A stretch of DNA of 64,000 nt from Ailurus styani (Eukaryota > Chordata > Mammalia > Carnivora > Ailuridae). The stretch spans positions 3,207,761-3,271,760 of the forward strand of contig LNAC01000162.1 in the NCBI GenBank assembly GCA_002007465.1, read 5' to 3'. This document shows, piece after piece, positions 35,117 through 46,590 of the stretch (its first letter is position 1; each line of letters opens with the position of its first letter). Under the pieces are notes generated by a model. That model searched no databases. It was not told the DNA's origin and worked only from the letters and a program-made list of their open reading frames with translations. Made by a program: the position numbers and the translations under genes.

Positions 35117-35292
35117 ATTTTTTTTTTAATAGGGGGAGAGGGAAGGACAGAGAAAGAGGGAGAGAGCGATTCCTAAGCAGGTTCCATGCCCAGCACAGAG
35201 CCAGAGCCAGAAATGGTGCTCAGTCTCATGACCCTGAGATCATGACCTGCGCCAAAACCAGGAGTCAGATGCTTAACTAACTGAGCCACCCA
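35117..35292 (-). mobile_element. Older CAN-SINE, minus strand
   Basis: T-run, GA-rich tract, 'CATGACCCTGAGATCATGAC' and the head 'AACTGAGCCACCCAG'. Imperfect flanking repeat (AGTTTCATTCATTC versus GATTTCATTATTTC). Confidence 0.94.
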
Positions 35293-35574
35293 GATTTCAT
35301 TATTTCTGTTAAAGGTCAGGTTTTATCAGCTTTGTCAAATTCATATACTCTCAAATATTGTTTTGCACCTCTCTCTGTTGCCTCCAGCTCTGGGATTCTA
35401 ATTACTATTGTGTTGGACAGTGGAAATCTTACATGTTTTACATTCTTTTTCTTTATTTCCCATTTTATTTTCTCTGTTTTCAATTAAGATATATATTTTC
35501 TTTTGTTCTGTCCTCTACTGTTAACCTGTTGTATTTTCTGCTCTAATTTTCTGACAAAATCACTTATTGAAGTT

Positions 35575-35830
35575 TTACCCCCAGCATTATTAAGGTATAA
35601 ATGACAAATAAAATTGTAAAATATTTAAAGTAAACTTACAGTGATTTGATATTTGCATACATTGTGAAACGATTCCCAATATGTAATTAACACATAACAC
35701 ATAACCTCATATACCTTTTTTTGGCAAGAATTTAAATTCTACTCTCAGAAAATTTCAATTATATAATACAATGTTACCAGCTATAGTCACCACGTTTTGC
35801 ATTATATCCCCAGACCTTATTCATCTTATA
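35575..35830 (-). mobile_element. L1M 3'UTR fragment, minus strand
   Basis: 'CATTATTAAGGTATAAATGA', 'GAAACGATTCCCAATATG' and 'AGCTATAGTCACCACGTTTT' are the complement of an L1M 3'UTR. It meets, in opposite orientation, the plus-strand L1M at about 35835. Confidence 0.8.
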
Positions 35831-35834
35831 CTTA

Positions 35835-36735
35835 AAAGTTTGCATGCCAGCAAGCACTGGCAAAGATGTAGAGAAAAGGGAACACTTGTAACACTGTTGG
35901 TGGGAATGTAAATTGATTCAACCACTATGGAAAACAACATGATGGTTTCTAAAATATTAAAAATAGAACTACCATATGATCCAGCAATTCCACTTCTAAG
36001 TATATACCCAAAGTAAATAAAAACATAATATTGAAGAAATATCTGCACTCTCATGTTTATTGCAGCATTATTCACAGTAGCCAAGATAAGGAAACAATAA
36101 CTTAAATGTCTGTCAATAGATGAATAAAGATGTGAAATGTATATATATGCACATATACACATATATCTACCTTATTCATATGCATATATATACATGATAT
36201 AGGTGTGTATATATATCTTATTCATATGCTTGTATACACACACACATATTACTCAGCCATGAGAAAGAAGATATATCCTTCCATTTGCAGCAACACACAT
36301 TGACCTTGAAGACATTATTATGCTAAGTGAGATAAGTCAAGTAAAGACAAATACTGTGTGATAAAACTTATACGTGGAATCTAAAAAAACCCGAACTTGT
36401 AAAAGCAGAATAGAATGGTGGTTATACCAGGGATTGGGAGGCAAGGGGATAGGAGACGTGCTGAAGGGTACAAACTTGCAATGAGTAGTAAGTCAGTCCT
36501 ACAGTTCTGATGCATAGTATAATGAATATAGACTACAATATTATAATCATTGAATTTTCTAAGAGACTAGATCTTAATTATTCTACTAAAAAGAAATGAT
36601 AATTATGTGGTCATAGAGGTGATAATTATCACTACAATGGAAATTATATTATATATATAAATGTATCAAGTCAACATGTATACCTTAAATTTACACAATG
36701 TTACATGTCAAATATATTTCAATTAAAGAACTTTT
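35835..36735 (+). mobile_element. L1M 3' end (ORF2 C-terminal region and 3'UTR)
   Basis: 'CTGTTGGTGGGAATGTAAAT', 'CATATGATCCAGCAATTCCA', 'TCACAGTAGCCAAGATAAGG' and 'GTGGTTATACCAGGGATTGG' are the conserved L1 ORF2 end followed by the 3'UTR. An alternating TA/TG tract (about 36136-36245) has expanded inside it. Stops in all frames. Confidence 0.93.
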
Positions 36736-36739
36736 TAAA

Positions 36740-37315
36740 AATGAATTGAATGTTAGCAAAATGAATCCCACAAAATAAACAGGAAATTAAACCACAAAAA
36801 GTCCAGTATATTCCAAGTATGTAAAACCAGTTGCTGGCTATCCACATTAATAAAATAGAGAACAAAGATGTGATCAATACAATAAAGAGAAAAAAGAAAG
36901 ATAAAATAAAGTATAGTTCATCAATAAAAACTGAGCAAATTAGGAATAGAGGGGAAGTCCTTTGTTGATCTTGTAAGTGGTATCTACAGATATCCCAAAG
37001 CAAACATTTCAGTTAATGGCGAAAATTAAAAGTTACACTTCTGAGACTGGGAATGAGACAACAATGTCTATTCTTTCCTTTTTATTGAACATAGTACTGA
37101 ATGTCCTAGTCACTGCAGAAAAGTAAGATTAAATTTTGAATGTAGATTAATTTGAATTTGAATGTAATTTGAATTAATTTGAATGTAGAATTAATTTGAA
37201 TGTAGGACAAAACTCATGATATCAGACAACACAGTTGTATAAAATTCAAAATGATCTATAGTCAAATTATTAGAATTAATAAGTAGAATTAGCACAATTA
37301 TTGAATATGAAGATT
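36740..37315 (+). mobile_element. Old L1M ORF2 fragment with a local tandem expansion
   Basis: 'AAACATTTCAGTTAATGGCG', 'TGAGACTGGGAATGAGACAA' and 'GAATGTCCTAGTCACTGCAG' match the L1 ORF2 reverse-transcriptase region. At about 37130-37206 the unit TTAATTTGAATGTAGAA is repeated several times imperfectly. Confidence 0.75.
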
Positions 37316-37919
37316 GACCATGAAATTTGAAAACATACAATAACAAATTATATATTGATATGACACTGTAAGAACAGTAAGTTCAGTGACAATACATAAC
37401 ACGGTCAATGTGTTGTCTCTCACTAGCAATACAGAATTCCACACTGTTGCATAAAATTGAACTGAGAGCTTTAGTACAGCATTTCCACCGAAATCCCTAT
37501 AATTAAATCTTTGATGTGTCACCCTATATGACTTCTGCGTAATTTTCACTGAAGAAACCTTTGCTTTGAGCATATCCGACTGCATATTCAGTGCCTTATT
37601 TCAATGGTGGCACATAGTAGGCACTCAAACTACCTACTGATTGAATGACTGAATAAATGACTATAATGTTTTCCCAATCTCTAACATCTCTTAAATTTAT
37701 TCTATTTAAATCCCTTTCTTGTAAAATGGATAATTTTTTGAGAGATAAAAGTATGGAATGTCTCTTTTCTCTCAATGATATTGTCTATTTAATTTCCTTC
37801 TTCAATCAAGTAAATTGAGCGATACATATTTTTTTTGCACCTCCCTGTTAGTGATGTGTAACATAACTGCCCAGAACAGAGAGAGGCTATTGCTGAACAA
37901 GATGCACAGATTACTGTAA
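37316..37919. other. Unique stretch
   Basis: No gene or repeat family recognised. Confidence 0.45.
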
Positions 37920-38070
37920 AACAGAGTGGCTTCCAATCTAGCCATTAGTTATGACACAATAATTCTATGACGTAGGCAAGTTACTTTACCTTTCTAAACA
38001 TCTGTTTACACAGTTAAACAATGGGAAAATAACATCTATCTTTCAAAGTCACTATAAAAATAATTAAAAT
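37920..38070 (+). mobile_element. MIR SINE fragment
   Basis: 'GACGTAGGCAAGTTACTTTA', 'AACATCTGTTTACACAG' and 'AATGGGAAAATAACATCTAT' follow the MIR core order. Confidence 0.75.
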
Positions 38071-38110
38071 GTGATCATATATTTTTGGTAAATTTGGTAC
38101 ATGGTATTTT

Positions 38111-38134
38111 GTTGTTGTTGTTGTTGTTGTTGTT
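38111..38134. repeat. (GTT)n microsatellite
   Basis: Eight uninterrupted GTT units. Confidence 0.95.
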
Positions 38135-38940
38135 ATAAATCAATAACTGCACAATCTCTATACATACCTCCCAGTGGAGACTCCAGAACTTCTAAATAAG
38201 AAGAGCTTAGGCAGAGAAATCTAGTTGTAAGAGGAGTTCTAAAAAATGTATTTTGAAACTACGGTTGCACAGTACATTCCCTCTTTTTATTTAGAGTACA
38301 CTTTTTATTTGACATATCTTCGCTACAGTGGGTAATGGAGAATATTAGAAGTATTGATATTCCTCCACTGACATTGTGCAATTATCCTCTTGGGTGTGAT
38401 GAATTTCTTATTCAAATAAGAGTTTAAAGTAGAGGGAAAAAATATATACTGCCTTTCAAAAGCAAAGTCATTAATTCTGAAGAGGAGTAAGTTAAAAGGC
38501 AGCTGCTAAGATCTATGAAGTTCTACCAAGAGCAATGAAAGTATTTGCTAATTGTCATGGTCTCATTACTGTATAACATTTGGAATATGTTGGCCTTCAG
38601 TAGGCAGTATGTTGGCCTTTGATGGCATCAGCCTATATAGCACACGTGTTAAAAAGGGAAATAATATTGGTGGAAGATTATACGCTACAATGCAGATAAC
38701 TCAAAACTACAATTTTATTTTTAATATAAAATGTAAAATTAGGTTGGTATAAGATTCAAAATAATCTCAAAAGTACATTATCTAAAAAAGTGTTAGTTGT
38801 TCAAAGGCAATACCCAAGACAGGCAGAGAATTGAAGTAACAAATGTTGCTGAGATCAATTAAAAGCCAGAGGGAAGAGGTAGTCATTGCTTCCCAAGATT
38901 CATTGGCTGTTTTTGATTAACAAAATCACAAAGTCAGAAC
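38135..38940. other. AT-rich unique stretch
   Basis: No gene or repeat family recognised. Confidence 0.45.
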
Positions 38941-39290
38941 ATAATTGCAATCTCAAAGAAATACAGATAAACATATTCATGAAAAATGAATGTTTGTGTT
39001 GTTTCTGAGACTGTTTAAGCACTGGAGAGAGAGCAGTGTGAAACTTGAGAGCCGCGCCCTTGAAGTTTACAGTCAGTCATCAAAACATGAAGTGTCACAA
39101 TTTCTATTTAGTGTTTGTGAAGTGAAGTGGGACAGCCTTTATTCAGTACTTCAGCTATGTTCAGATTCAAATTATTGGCAATCAGAAAAACGGAGTGAAA
39201 AAAGTGATCTTACACGGACTTTGCCGGCACCGGGATTTTTAAGTAGTAATACGGTTCTTTAGGATCTTCTAATTATAAGGAGCAAAAGAA
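38941..39290. other. CpG-bearing segment with a 90-codon open frame, not assigned
   Basis: The plus-strand frame at 38990-39262 is 90 codons and has a more mixed amino-acid composition than neighbouring frames. The segment carries several CpGs ('GAGCCGCGCCC', 'TTTGCCGGCACCGGG', 'AATACGG') in DNA otherwise poor in them. I recognise no protein family and see no polyadenylation signal or flanking duplication. It could be a conserved element, a retrocopy remnant or chance. Confidence 0.3.
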
Positions 39291-39679
39291 AAATTTGGAG
39301 GGTAAGAGTATTATTGTGCCAAAGAAATTATAATTCCCAAAGTTTACAGATGCTAATGTAATGATAAAAATTTTAAGATCATTCTATAAAATTGTTTACC
39401 AAGTTTGGTTTGCTAACATTTTGTAGTCAGAATTTAGGTATGAAAGCCTAAAAGAGAATAGAATGTTTTGCTTATTTGTTTGATTGCTTGTTTGATAAAA
39501 TCAGAGAGCTACAAGTTGAGGTTGATAGAATGTTTCCTCCAAATTCCAACTACAACTTGAGTCTGAATTCTGAGGAGTTTCTGAAATTCCAAGTGACACT
39601 CACTCTATCTCACACTATTTAACTGTAAAAATCAACCATGGGACTCAGGATAGCAATTGATTGTGTGACTCTATCAAGT
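39291..39679. other. AT-rich spacer
   Basis: Nothing recognised. Confidence 0.45.
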
Positions 39680-40025
39680 GTTCATAAGCACTATACCATT
39701 ATGCTAACTGTTGTGAATATACAACAGACATTTAAGACAGAGTCTTAACTCTCAAAGACTTTAAGAGTTTATTTGGAAATTCATATGCAGTAAATACCTT
39801 AAGAGAACACAAAACACCTTGCATAATTAAAGGTTTACTGGCAGAATTTTAGGGGAGGAGAAAGTTAATAGATACTTTGCTAATTAGAAAAGGACTGTAG
39901 GAGGGAATGAACTAGATAGAGACTAGACCATTGGTCTGGGTGGGATTTGTGTAGACAGAAAGAAAACAGAAGGAACACTGCAAGCAAGAATAGCATAAAT
40001 GAAGACACACAGTGAGAAGGAATTT
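39680..40025 (-). mobile_element. L2 LINE 3' fragment, minus strand
   Basis: 'TCTTAACTCTCAAAGACTTT', 'TAGACAGAAAGAAAACAGAA' and 'GGAACACTGCAAGCAAGAAT' follow the complement of the L2 3' part at low identity. Confidence 0.55.
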
Positions 40026-43000
40026 AGCTGTGTAGTTGCTGAGTGTGTGGACATTCCCAGAGTATAAACTGAGAATCCTCTCCCCACGTCATATCAGAAT
40101 TTCTGAAATATAATCCTATTCAGCATATAGTTGTCTTCAAGACTGAGATTTTTGAAGTAATTTTCATTTAAGGAAATAAATATGGCTACAAATGTGAATA
40201 AATAAAATCAAAATAAAATGTTGTCTAAACATATTCTCCAACATGGACTAATCCTTTAAGAGTGTTGTATTTTGTCAGAGTCTCTCAATACAAGCATGAA
40301 AATGAATACATGGAAAGCAGGAGTGTATACGGGTTGAGAAGTAGTTTTATGACATAGAGTTCTAGCTCAGCTTCTTTAGCCTGCAAAATATATTTTCTTT
40401 TTAGGTAGAGTATAAGATTTTGTATAAATGGTGATGGACAAATTTTTCTCTATTTATAAGGATATAAGAAAGAAAAAGAAAGAAAGAAAGGGAGAGAGAG
40501 AGAGAAAGACTGAAACTACAGGTAAGGTTTTTAGAAAAAGTATCTTGCCTATCAGAATTTTAACACAGAAGAAAAGATTACTAAGGTAAGTCATGAACTC
40601 TTAAATTTTTAAAGGAAATGTTATTAAGTCTTGTTTCCAAAGCACTGACTGCAAACAAGGGGTGATTGAAGTGACTACTTGAAGTGAACTCCCTGTAAAC
40701 TCAACTCTTTCCAAAGGAAATCTATAAGGGTGTTAAAAATGGTTTCTCTATTCAATAGGACAACATAGCTTTCTTGAATGCTAAAATCAGCTAAAATACC
40801 ATGCATAGTAAGTTATACTAAATTGACACAGCTTCAATTCAGTGGAATAGGGATTAACATCCCAATTATTTGTAGTATTAACAAAGGCAAGAAAAAAATG
40901 TCACTGTTGGGAAGCCTCTAAATCATTCAGCTTGTCACTTCACAGAGTTGTCAAACACTGGGCAAGCACTTTTTTGTTTTGCTTACTGCTAAACTAAAAT
41001 GAAGAAAACTCTGGCGGGGAAATCAGTTCCACCTGTGGTCAAATGTTTAAAAGGGTCATTACTAATATCCAGATAGGCATATTTTTGACAAACTCCGTCT
41101 TAGAATGCATTGCTCTGCTATCAGACTTTTTCTCTTGCCTTGATCTAGAATGGCAATAAAAATCAGTGTGTTGAGCTTAATATTTCTGCTGGAGGCTTCC
41201 GTTATTATAATAACCTGCCACCACCCCACAAGTTTTGTGTATTGTTTAATATTAGTATCATTCATTATTTACCACCTAAAATCCACACAGTTCACCTCCT
41301 TTGAAAAGTACTGTAATTACTCAATAACGTGCTGTATTGATTCAAATATGTGGATGCCTTATTGGCCTTCTAAGCTGAATCTGAACTTATTGGCAGTAAG
41401 CATATAGATACCATAAAATAATTCCAAACAAGAAATCACTAAAAGGAGATCTGTAATTCCCACTCCACCTTGCTACAGAGTCACTCCAGAGCTCACACTA
41501 CTTAGATCTTTAAGCACATCTGAACGTGCATGCAGACAGCATGCTTTGTCAAGCTTTACTGAAGCCTGCAGAGCACAGTTGGATCCAAGCCATATCAGAG
41601 GCTCCACGGTCTCTTTCCTAGTGCCACTTTAGTCTACCAGGATGCCATATTGTGAACATCAGATCCATCACAGAAAGTGGTCCATGCTCCAGTATCACAT
41701 GGCTCTGGTCAGTGCACTGGCACTCTGCTCAGTTACACCCTAAGTCCTTCATTATCTAGAACGTTGGGTGGTTTGAATTATGTCTTTTTAAAGCTATCAC
41801 TGATGTCTTGTTAAATACCACCAACAATATCAGGGGATATTCCTTCTGAATTATAAAAATAAAAGTGTGAATATTTACGGATTCAATTTTCCATTACTTT
41901 CAAAATTTTGCATCTAAATCGATGTTTACCTCATGGCAAATTCCATTTAAAAAAAAGTAGATCTTTTCTAGAGATACATATAGAGCTACCTTGAGAATTA
42001 AGACACATAAATCCACACAACAATGCTGTATTTAAAGATTCACATTGTAAAAGCCCTATGAGATTCCAAGTTAAGATTAAAGTGTCCTTTTCATACCAGT
42101 ACTTCATAATTCCTGAAGTAAACACCCTAACTTTATAACATCTCAACACAAGACAAAGGTGTTAGAATTATCTCCAATGATCATCTCAATCATCTACTGC
42201 TTCCCTCCCTTGCTCAAGCCATCTCTAAAAGAGGGCTATACTCAAATTATCATGGGATCTCATCACTTCTCATATACATCTAGTTTCTAGAATCTCATCA
42301 TCTCCACACCAAATGGGATTTCTTACTTTAAATGATACAATTTCAACTAGTTCTCTTTAACTCCAAGTTCTCTTGGAAAGACATAAAGATTTAATGAGCA
42401 GATGATCTCTATTTCACACATTTAAAGTTGATATTAGTCTTTCTTCTGTCTTCTCTTCTCTTCTTAGATATTGTAAATGTCCAGATTGAGAGAATGGGCC
42501 AGCAGATCTTTCTCATATCTGTCCTTTGCCTTTTATAGCATGTCCTTGCCGGCTGTCCTCTTTTCAAATTTTGTGTTCCTCTGAATGGGCTATTGCACTG
42601 ATGGCTTTTGGCAGCTGCCGAGTGCTAAACCTGCATATAAAATCAATCTGTAGGGCCAGAGCTACAAAAAGGGCCTACTTGAAATGATTTTTTTCAGCTT
42701 TCTGGTTACTGTCATATTAGAGTTTTAGTGCAATGGGCAAGAACAATAATTCGTTTTACTTTATGAGAAGTCTTTATCTTCAAGGGCCAATGCTTGGTTG
42801 AATTCTTTTTAGATCATCCTCTTGAATTTATGCAGCATTTATAGGCATTCAAGATCCTACTCTTACTAAATATTGTGGAAGAGAGTTCAAGCTAGAGTTT
42901 TCTGCACCAAATTTTGCATTGAAGTACGAAAAGTTACTAAGATATCATGGCACATTGATTATTTTCCCATACACGGGAAGTATTACCAGAAGCAATTTTA

Positions 43001-43059
43001 TACTATCTTCCACTTATATATTTTTCTACTTTATCTAAAGAATAAAAGCCCTATATAAT
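40026..43059. other. Long unique AT-rich stretch
   Basis: About 3 kb without a confident repeat or gene. It contains a GA-rich simple tract at 40466-40508. The segment 41460-41780 has more balanced composition. Open frames are at most 85 codons and lack motifs. Confidence 0.45.
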
Positions 43060-43310
43060 TGCAGTTAAGACCTCGGATTTTGGTGTTAACCAAGCCTAAA
43101 TCACTTCCCAGCTCTCTCCGAATAGAAAATATGAATGTCCCTGGGCCATTTACTTATGCAGTATTTAAATCTCATTATATTCACATGTAAAATATAATGA
43201 TAATTCCTATTTTAGAGGAATAAGATGGATATTTAAAAATAAATTAATAATTCATATAAGGCATCTGGCACAATACCTGACACAAAGGAAGCTCTCAAAT
43301 TATGTCATTA
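43060..43310 (+). mobile_element. MIR SINE
   Basis: 'CTCGGATTTTGGTGTTAACC', 'GGGCCATTTACTTATG', 'AATGATAATTCCTATTTTAG', 'GCATCTGGCACAATACCTGA' and 'AGGAAGCTCTCAAATTATG' follow the MIR consensus from head to tail. Confidence 0.85.
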
Positions 43311-43504
43311 AATTTATGATTAATTATAATTGCCACTTTTGTTGTCTACTAGTATGAGGAAATTGTGCCTCAGTAACTCACCCCATTGCAATCAGCTACT
43401 TCACTGAACAAGAGAAATTAAAAATGTATGATATTTCCAGAATAAAGCAACTTAGTGTTTGAGAGCACAATAAGAATATTTTTTTTTAAATACAGTTCTT
43501 CATA

Positions 43505-43792
43505 ATGCCTTTTGTTACCCTTATATTCACTGTTTAATAAGTCACTCCAAACTTAGTGGCATAAAACAACCCCATTTAATTGTACTTACAAAATCATTAG
43601 GTTGGATATCTAGAAAGGCACAATAGAATTGACTTTTTTTGCTTCATGATGTCTGGGGATTTGACTAGAAAGACTCAAATGATGGGGGCTGTAACATCTA
43701 TCTGGAGGTGTGTCACTTCCAAGATGTCTTCTTCATTTATCAGTGCGGCTCAGTTGGGACTATTGACCACAGTATTAAAACATGGCCTCTCC
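43505..43792. repeat. Ancient dispersed repeat, left part, split by an L1
   Basis: 'AAGTCACTCCAAACTTAGTG', 'CATAAAACAACCCC', 'CATGATGTCTGGGG' form the first half of a dispersed mammalian repeat continued at 44826-45110 ('CCATGTGGTTTGGACTCC', 'GACATAGCCTCAGAAGTCAC'). The family is not named with confidence. Confidence 0.7.
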
Positions 43793-44809
43793 AACCCACA
43801 GAATGGGAGAAGATAGTTGCAAATGACAGTACAGACAAAGGGCTGATATCAAGGTCTATAAAGAACTTCTCAAACTCAACACCCACAAAACAGATAATCA
43901 TGTCAAAAAATGGGCAGAAGACATGAACAGACACTTCTCCAATGAAGACAGACAAATGGCCAGCAGACAGATGAAAAAATGTTCATCATCATAGACATCA
44001 GGGAAATTCAAATCAAAACCACACTGAGATACCACATTATACCAGTTAGAATGGCAAAGATTAACAAGGCAGGAAACAACAAATGTTGGAGAGGATGTGG
44101 AGAAAGGAAACCCTCTTACACTGTTGGTAGGAATGCAAGTTGGTGCAGCCACTTTGGAAAACAGTGTGGAGATTCCTCAAAGAATTAAAAATAGAGCTAC
44201 CCCATGACCCAGCAATTGCACTGCTGGGTATTTACCCCAAAGATACAAATGTAGTGAAAAGAAGGGCCATATGTACCCCAATGTTCATAGCAGCAATGTC
44301 CACAATAACCGAACTCTGGAAAGAGCTGGGATGCTTTTCAACAGATGAATGGGTAAAGAAGATGTGGTCCATATATACAATGGAATATTACTCAGCCATC
44401 AGAAAGGATGCATACCCAACTTTTGCATCAACATGGATGGGACTGGAAGATATTATGCTGAGTAAAATAAGTCAAGCAAAGAAAGTCAATTATCATATGG
44501 TTTCATTTGTGGAACATAAGGAATAACATGGAGAACATTAGGAGAAGGAAAGGAAAAGTGAATTGGGTGAAATTGGAGGTGAAGATGAACCATGAGAATC
44601 TGTGGACTTCCAAGAAACAAATTGAGGGTTTTAGAAGGGAGGGGGGCGAGGGGATGGGTGAGCCTGGTGGTGGGTATTAAAGAGGACATGTATTGCATGG
44701 AGCACTGGGTGTTGTACATAAACAATGAATCTTGGAACACTGCATCAAAAACTAATGATGTATTTTATGGAGACTAACATAACACAATAAACAACAACAA
44801 CAACAACAA
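43793..44809 (+). mobile_element. Young 5'-truncated carnivore L1
   Basis: 1,017 bp covering the ORF2 C-terminal region and 3'UTR, ending in an AAC-rich tail. The perfect 16-bp target-site duplication AAAACATGGCCTCTCC flanks it at 43777-43792 and 44810-44825. The 3'UTR ('GGAGCACTGGGTGTTGTACA', 'AAAACTAATGATGTATTTTA') is of the carnivore L1 type. It is the least decayed L1 in the window. Confidence 0.96.
44140..44526 (+). pseudogene. L1 ORF2 C-terminal remnant
   Basis: A 128-codon frame contains '[19 protein letters not shown]', 'LLGIYP', 'MFIAAMSTI', 'STDEWVKKMW' and 'YTMEYYSAIRKD', the conserved C-terminal end of L1 ORF2p beyond the reverse-transcriptase domain. The upstream portion ('IREIQIKTTLRYH', '[10 protein letters not shown]') lies in another frame from 43979, so a frameshift occurs at about 44100-44140. 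The truncated copy lacks the endonuclease and RT catalytic domains. Confidence 0.93.
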
Positions 44810-44825
44810 AAAACATGGCCTCTCC

Positions 44826-45110
44826 ATGTGGTTTGGACTCCTTACAGCATGGTGGCTGGGTTTTGATAGTCTCCTGAAATGGAATCTCCATGAAGCTAGT
44901 GTTTCAAGAGAACAGTGTGGAAGCTACATGATCTTTTCTGACATAGCCTCAGAAGTCACATAGCCATAGTTTAGCTATACTCTCTTGCATCAAAGTAGTC
45001 ACAAACCTGTCCATGTTCAAAGTGAGAAGACATAAACTCTATCTTTCCTTGCAAGAAGAGTTAAATAATTTTGAAGCCCTCTTTTTAAATACCACATCTT
45101 TTCTCCGTAA
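44826..45110. repeat. Ancient dispersed repeat, right part, split by an L1
   Basis: Continuation of the repeat begun at 43505: 'CATGGTGGCTGGGTTTTGAT', 'GTGGAAGCTACATGATCTTT', 'GTCACATAGCC'. The two halves join in order once the L1 and one target copy are set aside. Confidence 0.7.
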
Positions 45111-45119
45111 ACTACTGTC

Positions 45120-45310
45120 ACTTTGATTAGTCCTTTTCATGCTTCCCTCCCTCTTAATTATTCACCATTACTTAGTACTCATTGTACATTGCTTTGTGGT
45201 TATTCCTGAGGAGATTAAATTTGTAAGTGTTATCTATCAAGAATGATGTAGATTTAAGAATACAGGAATCATATCTTCCTCTCATTTGTGTCTTCAAATA
45301 ATTTCCAGGA
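45120..45310 (+). mobile_element. L2 LINE 3' fragment
   Basis: Low-identity match to the L2 3' end: 'ACTCATTGTACATTGCTTTG', 'ACAGGAATCATATCTTCCT' (family: gggcagggactgtgtctta). Confidence 0.5.
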
Positions 45311-45789
45311 AACAATTTCTTTTTGTACTTTGCTGATTCATTCAATAAGCTTGAATATTTAGCAATACCTTAAAACGAAAGCACATAGACATTAGCAACA
45401 ATGGCTAACAACTTTACAAATGAGTGCCAACTTCAGAAATTAGGAAATGCATGGTGGATACTAGGGTACATTTTAAGGCAGCCTGCCTAAACCAAGACTT
45501 ACCCTAAAAAGATTAAAAATGGAGAAATAATTATTTTTATTTAACAAACCAGGAGACCTTAGTTCATTAAGGTACTAAACTACTTATTGTCTTTAGAATG
45601 AAAAAATATCAATTTGTTCCTATCAGATGCCTAAAATGAATGCATACTCCACACAATGGAATCTATCATTCATCTTGAGAGGGAATATTTCCCCTGAATT
45701 TTATTTGAGACATGGTTGACTTGAGGTATTAAAGCATCACTGGATTGTTTTTGCATTTTCAAAACACTTAATCTGTCATGCCTAATTTG
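45311..45789. other. AT-rich spacer
   Basis: Nothing recognised. Confidence 0.45.
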
Positions 45790-45806
45790 GAGAAGGCATG
45801 ATTTTA

Positions 45807-46022
45807 TTTTTAATTTTATTAAAGCCTTTATTTTTATTTAAGAGAGAGAGAATGAATGAGCAGGGGGAGAAGCACAGACAGAATCTCAAGCAGACTCTGG
45901 ACTGAGCACAGAGCCTAACCCGGGACTCCATCTCACAACCCCGAGATCATGACCCCGAGATCATGACCTGAGCTGAAATCAAGAGTCAGATGCCTGACTG
46001 ACTGAGCCAACCAGGCACCCCT
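45807..46022 (-). mobile_element. CAN-SINE, minus strand, with an internal 14-bp duplication
   Basis: Antisense copy with GAGA tract, 'GACCTGAGCTGAAATCAAGA' and head 'GACTGACTGAGCCAACCAGG'. Target-site duplication GA(G/A)AAGGCATGATTTTA at 45790 and 46024. The unit CCCCGAGATCATGA occurs twice in tandem (45939-45952, 45953-45966), a replication-slippage event. Confidence 0.97.
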
Positions 46023-46040
46023 AGAAAAGGCATGATTTTA

Positions 46041-46270
46041 GTAAAGCCATTAATTCTTTCATTCTTTCATTCAAAAATTACTTCTTGAACACCTATCTAC
46101 CATCGTAGATGGTATGAATACAAAGAACCATAGGACACAGTTCTTGCCCACACAAAGATTACCTTTTAGTTGCAAAGACAAATAAATAAACCTATAATAA
46201 ATGTTGAATATAATGTGCTCTGAGAGAGTATATTCAAGGTTCTATCGGGACACATCTTAGACATTAAGAT
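46041..46270 (-). mobile_element. L2 LINE 3' fragment, minus strand
   Basis: 'TCATTCTTTCATTCAAAAAT', 'CTTCTTGAACACCTATCTAC', 'GGACACAGTTCTTGCCCACA' and 'GACAAATAAATAAACC' follow the complement of the L2 3' end in order. Confidence 0.75.
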
Positions 46271-46365
46271 ATAAACAAGTCAACTGTAGTAGATGTTGTG
46301 ATGTGTCGTCCAGGTTTCCTGACAGAACCGAAGGAATTATTCCTTCGGCCATGGGGAGTACTGTT

Positions 46366-46575
46366 TTGTTTTTTGTTTTTTTAATAATTTTTGAAAAAAT
46401 ATTTTATTTATTTATTTGACAGAGAGAGAGGGAATGCATGCAGGGGGAGTGGGAGAAGGAGAAGCAGGCTTCCCACAGAGCAGGGAGCCCCATGCGGGGC
46501 TCTATCCCAAGACCCCAGGATCATGACCTGAGCCGAAGGCAGAAGCTTAACTACTGAGCCATCCAGGCACCTACT
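46366..46575 (-). mobile_element. CAN-SINE, minus strand
   Basis: 'AAATATTTTATTTATTTATT', GAGA tract, 'GCAGGGAGCCCCATGCGGGG', 'GATCATGACCTGAGCCGAAG' and head 'CTACTGAGCCATCCAGGCAC'. Perfect 15-bp target-site duplication ATGGGGAGTACTGTT at 46351-46365 and 46576-46590. Confidence 0.98.
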
Positions 46576-46590
46576 ATGGGGAGTACTGTT

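Larger units (their letters stand above)
34390..35545 (-). mobile_element. L1M 5'UTR/ORF1-region fragment, minus strand
   Basis: T-rich plus strand. 'CAGCTCTGGGATTCTAATTA' and 'TGTGTTGGACAGTGGAAATC' correspond to the complement of the L1 5' region (family: ctgggactccaattacgtgtatgttgga). Upstream 'TCATTGCTCTTCATTGTTAC' and 'GAGTTTCAGTGTTTCCATCT' fit the same order. Two CAN-SINEs interrupt it. Confidence 0.65.
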
